Origin: an uncultured Granulosicoccaceae bacterium
GTDB taxonomy: Bacteria > Pseudomonadota > Gammaproteobacteria > Granulosicoccales > Granulosicoccaceae
DNA length: 64,000 nucleotides
NCBI GenBank assembly: GCA_937957915.1
Contig: CALGNZ010000118.1
Location: 22,659-86,658 of the forward strand
Reading direction: 5' to 3'
A program made the position numbers and the translations under genes. Of this stretch, positions 62,757 through 64,000 are shown one piece after another. How positions within the stretch are numbered: the stretch's first letter is position 1; the number at the start of each line of letters is the position of its first letter. Under the pieces are notes generated by a model. That model saw only the letters and a list, made by a program, of their open reading frames with translations. It had not been told where the DNA came from and made no database searches.

Positions 62757-63950
62757 ATGAAAAAATCAGAGACGCTTGCCTCGGCAGTTTCCATACTCGA
62801 GCAGATCATTGCATTTGATACGACCTCTCGTGAGTCCAATTTGCAATTGATTGAGCACATTCAGTCTTACCTCGACAACCTTGGTGTCGAGTCTCGACTG
62901 ACCTATAACGCCGATAAATCGAAAGCGAATCTGTGGGCAACGATCGGTCCGGAGATAGCCGGTGGCATTGTGTTGTCAGGCCATATCGATGTTGTGCCGG
63001 TTGACGGACAGCAGTGGTCACAAAACCCCTTTGCTATGTGGCAGAACGACGGCAAATTGTTTGGCCGCGGGGTGGTGGATATGAAAGGCTTTGTTGCGGT
63101 GGCGCTGGCGCTGGCTCCGCTGATGTTGCGCAAAGATCTTAAAATACCAATCCACTTTGCGTTTTCCTATGATGAGGAAATCGGTTGCATTGGCGTGCGC
63201 GGGCTCATTGAAGATGTCAGTAACAATTTACCGTTGCCAGCGGCTGTCATTGTCGGCGAGCCCACCTCGATGCAAATCATCGGGGGTCATAAAGGCTCGC
63301 GTAGCTTCCATTCAACAATTCGAGGGGTACCTGCCCACTCCAGTGACCCGCGACTGGGCGCAAACTCAATAATGGCGGCAGCCCGGCTGGTAACCTATCT
63401 GGAAGAATTGCAGCAGGAATTCGTAGATAATGCAGCCGCTGACTGCCCGTTCAATCCACCCTACACTACCATCGATCTGGGGAAGATCAACGGCGGCACC
63501 GCCAATAACATTATTCCGGAGTTCACCAGCATCGACTGGGGAATGCGAATTGTCCCCGGCGATGATGGCCCTGCCATCGAACAACGGGTACGCGACTTTA
63601 TTAAAAGCGAAATTGAGCCAGACTTGAAGCAGGTAGCTGACCATGCGGGCGTCGACACCGAGCTGTACAACGTGGTGCCGCCTCTGGTGCCAACTGAATC
63701 TTCTGCCGCAGAGCAGCTCATCAGACACCTGACCGGGCTCAATCAATCGGGGGTAGTCAGTTTCGGCACCGAAGCCGGATTATTTCAGGAAGCCGGTATC
63801 CCGGCTGTCGTTTTCGGCCCGGGCAGTATCGAGCAAGCGCATCAGCCAGATGAGTTTATCGAACTGTCGCAAATCGAGGCCTGCATAGACTTTGGTTACC
63901 AACTGACAGACTGGGCTGCAGAGGATAGCCCCGGCTCGCTGTTCGAGTAG
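62757..63950 (+). CDS. argE: Acetylornithine deacetylase (ArgE/M20 peptidase family)
   Basis: A 397-residue zinc hydrolase that in arginine synthesis removes the acetyl group from N-acetylornithine. The M20 motifs are H76/D78 in LSGHIDVVP, D108 in GRGVVDMKGF, E140/E141 in YDEEIGCIG and GEPTSM. GHIDVVPVDGQQWSQNPF and RGVVDMKGFVAVAL match ArgE rather than DapE. The ATG at 62757, with GGAAG ahead, is preferred over the longer frame from 62730 that would overlap the acyl-CoA dehydrogenase. As this is a lone copy next to a catabolic gene, another N-acyl amino acid may be the real substrate. Confidence 0.85.
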   Translation: MKKSETLASAVSILEQIIAFDTTSRESNLQLIEHIQSYLDNLGVESRLTYNADKSKANLWATIGPEIAGGIVLSGHIDVVPVDGQQWSQNPFAMWQNDGKLFGRGVVDMKGFVAVALALAPLMLRKDLKIPIHFAFSYDEEIGCIGVRGLIEDVSNNLPLPAAVIVGEPTSMQIIGGHKGSRSFHSTIRGVPAHSSDPRLGANSIMAAARLVTYLEELQQEFVDNAAADCPFNPPYTTIDLGKINGGTANNIIPEFTSIDWGMRIVPGDDGPAIEQRVRDFIKSEIEPDLKQVADHAGVDTELYNVVPPLVPTESSAAEQLIRHLTGLNQSGVVSFGTEAGLFQEAGIPAVVFGPGSIEQAHQPDEFIELSQIEACIDFGYQLTDWAAEDSPGSLFE

Positions 63951-64000
63951 CCAAGCTGATGGCTCTGATATTGTGTGCGGCAGGTGATCGCACTTTTAGA

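Noticed and set aside
1..64000. tRNA, rRNA, insertion sequence and prophage signals
   Set aside because: I looked for T-loop-like GGTTCGAATC patterns, transposases and integrases; the few T-loop-like strings are inside protein genes and no mobile genes are present.

Overview
The window looks like a chromosomal segment of a free-living, probably marine, gammaproteobacterium. The evidence is a YgiQ very close to the enterobacterial form, a gamma-type MiaB N-terminus, RmuC, YaaA, Trm112/YcaR, MepK/YcbK, a PilW/X/Y1-type pilin operon, and uptake systems for organic acids and thiamine. The genus is not proven; a Granulosicoccus-like lineage is only a guess from the gene mix. I saw no tRNA or rRNA gene, CRISPR array, prophage or insertion sequence.

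Layout. 1-4045 (minus): start of miaB, then ahcY-metK (S-adenosylmethionine cycle, with a terminator after ahcY and a hairpin in the metK leader), then ssb. 4113-8430 (plus): a TauE-type exporter and a complete tripartite tricarboxylate transporter, tctC-tctB-tctA. 8691-13981: a UbiA-family prenyltransferase, thiamine pyrophosphokinase (minus), then divergently a TPP riboswitch driving thiB-thiP-thiQ. 14005-16903 (minus): an acyl-CoA synthetase and an MFS transporter. 17179-20598: a lipoprotein with a long LEA-like helix, an STN-domain-like secreted protein, and a solitary hydantoinase/oxoprolinase subunit (minus).

20867-30169 (plus) is a type IV pilus assembly locus with two successive minor-pilin sets (fimT-pilV-pilW-pilX, twice). 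The second set continues into pilY1 and two PilE-like pilins. A hairpin terminator separates it from a cold-shock gene with a long leader. 30884-43214 is mostly housekeeping: a GlxA-type regulator, histidine phosphatase, rmuC, ferredoxin-NADP reductase, Trm112, a secreted unknown, DUF1992, a MepK-like peptidase, a GNAT enzyme, glycerate kinase and ygiQ.

43388-46804 encodes the strangest protein: 1138 residues with one N-terminal membrane anchor, about 900 residues of Ser/Thr/Gln/Ala-rich disordered sequence carrying three copies of the motif LSAIRK(L/F)LGG, a Thr-Gly microsatellite, and a C-terminal coiled coil. It is followed by an ABC-2 exporter, a NUDT19-like Nudix hydrolase and yaaA.

50826-57082 is an arginine/guanidino catabolism region: a TPP-dependent decarboxylase-like enzyme, an AruH-like arginine:pyruvate transaminase and a GbuA-like guanidinobutyrase in a row. 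Together they could run arginine -> 2-ketoarginine -> 4-guanidinobutyraldehyde -> 4-guanidinobutyrate -> GABA + urea, with an unlinked aldehyde dehydrogenase for the third step. A GIY-YIG protein, a yeast-type cytosine deaminase and a second, divergent ureohydrolase follow. 57404-63950 holds a TPR protein, mmsA, a methylenetetrahydrofolate reductase homologue, an acyl-CoA dehydrogenase and an argE-type deacetylase. The best candidates for new biology are the repeat-motif membrane protein, the arginine operon with a non-AruI-type TPP enzyme, and the doubled minor-pilin operon.
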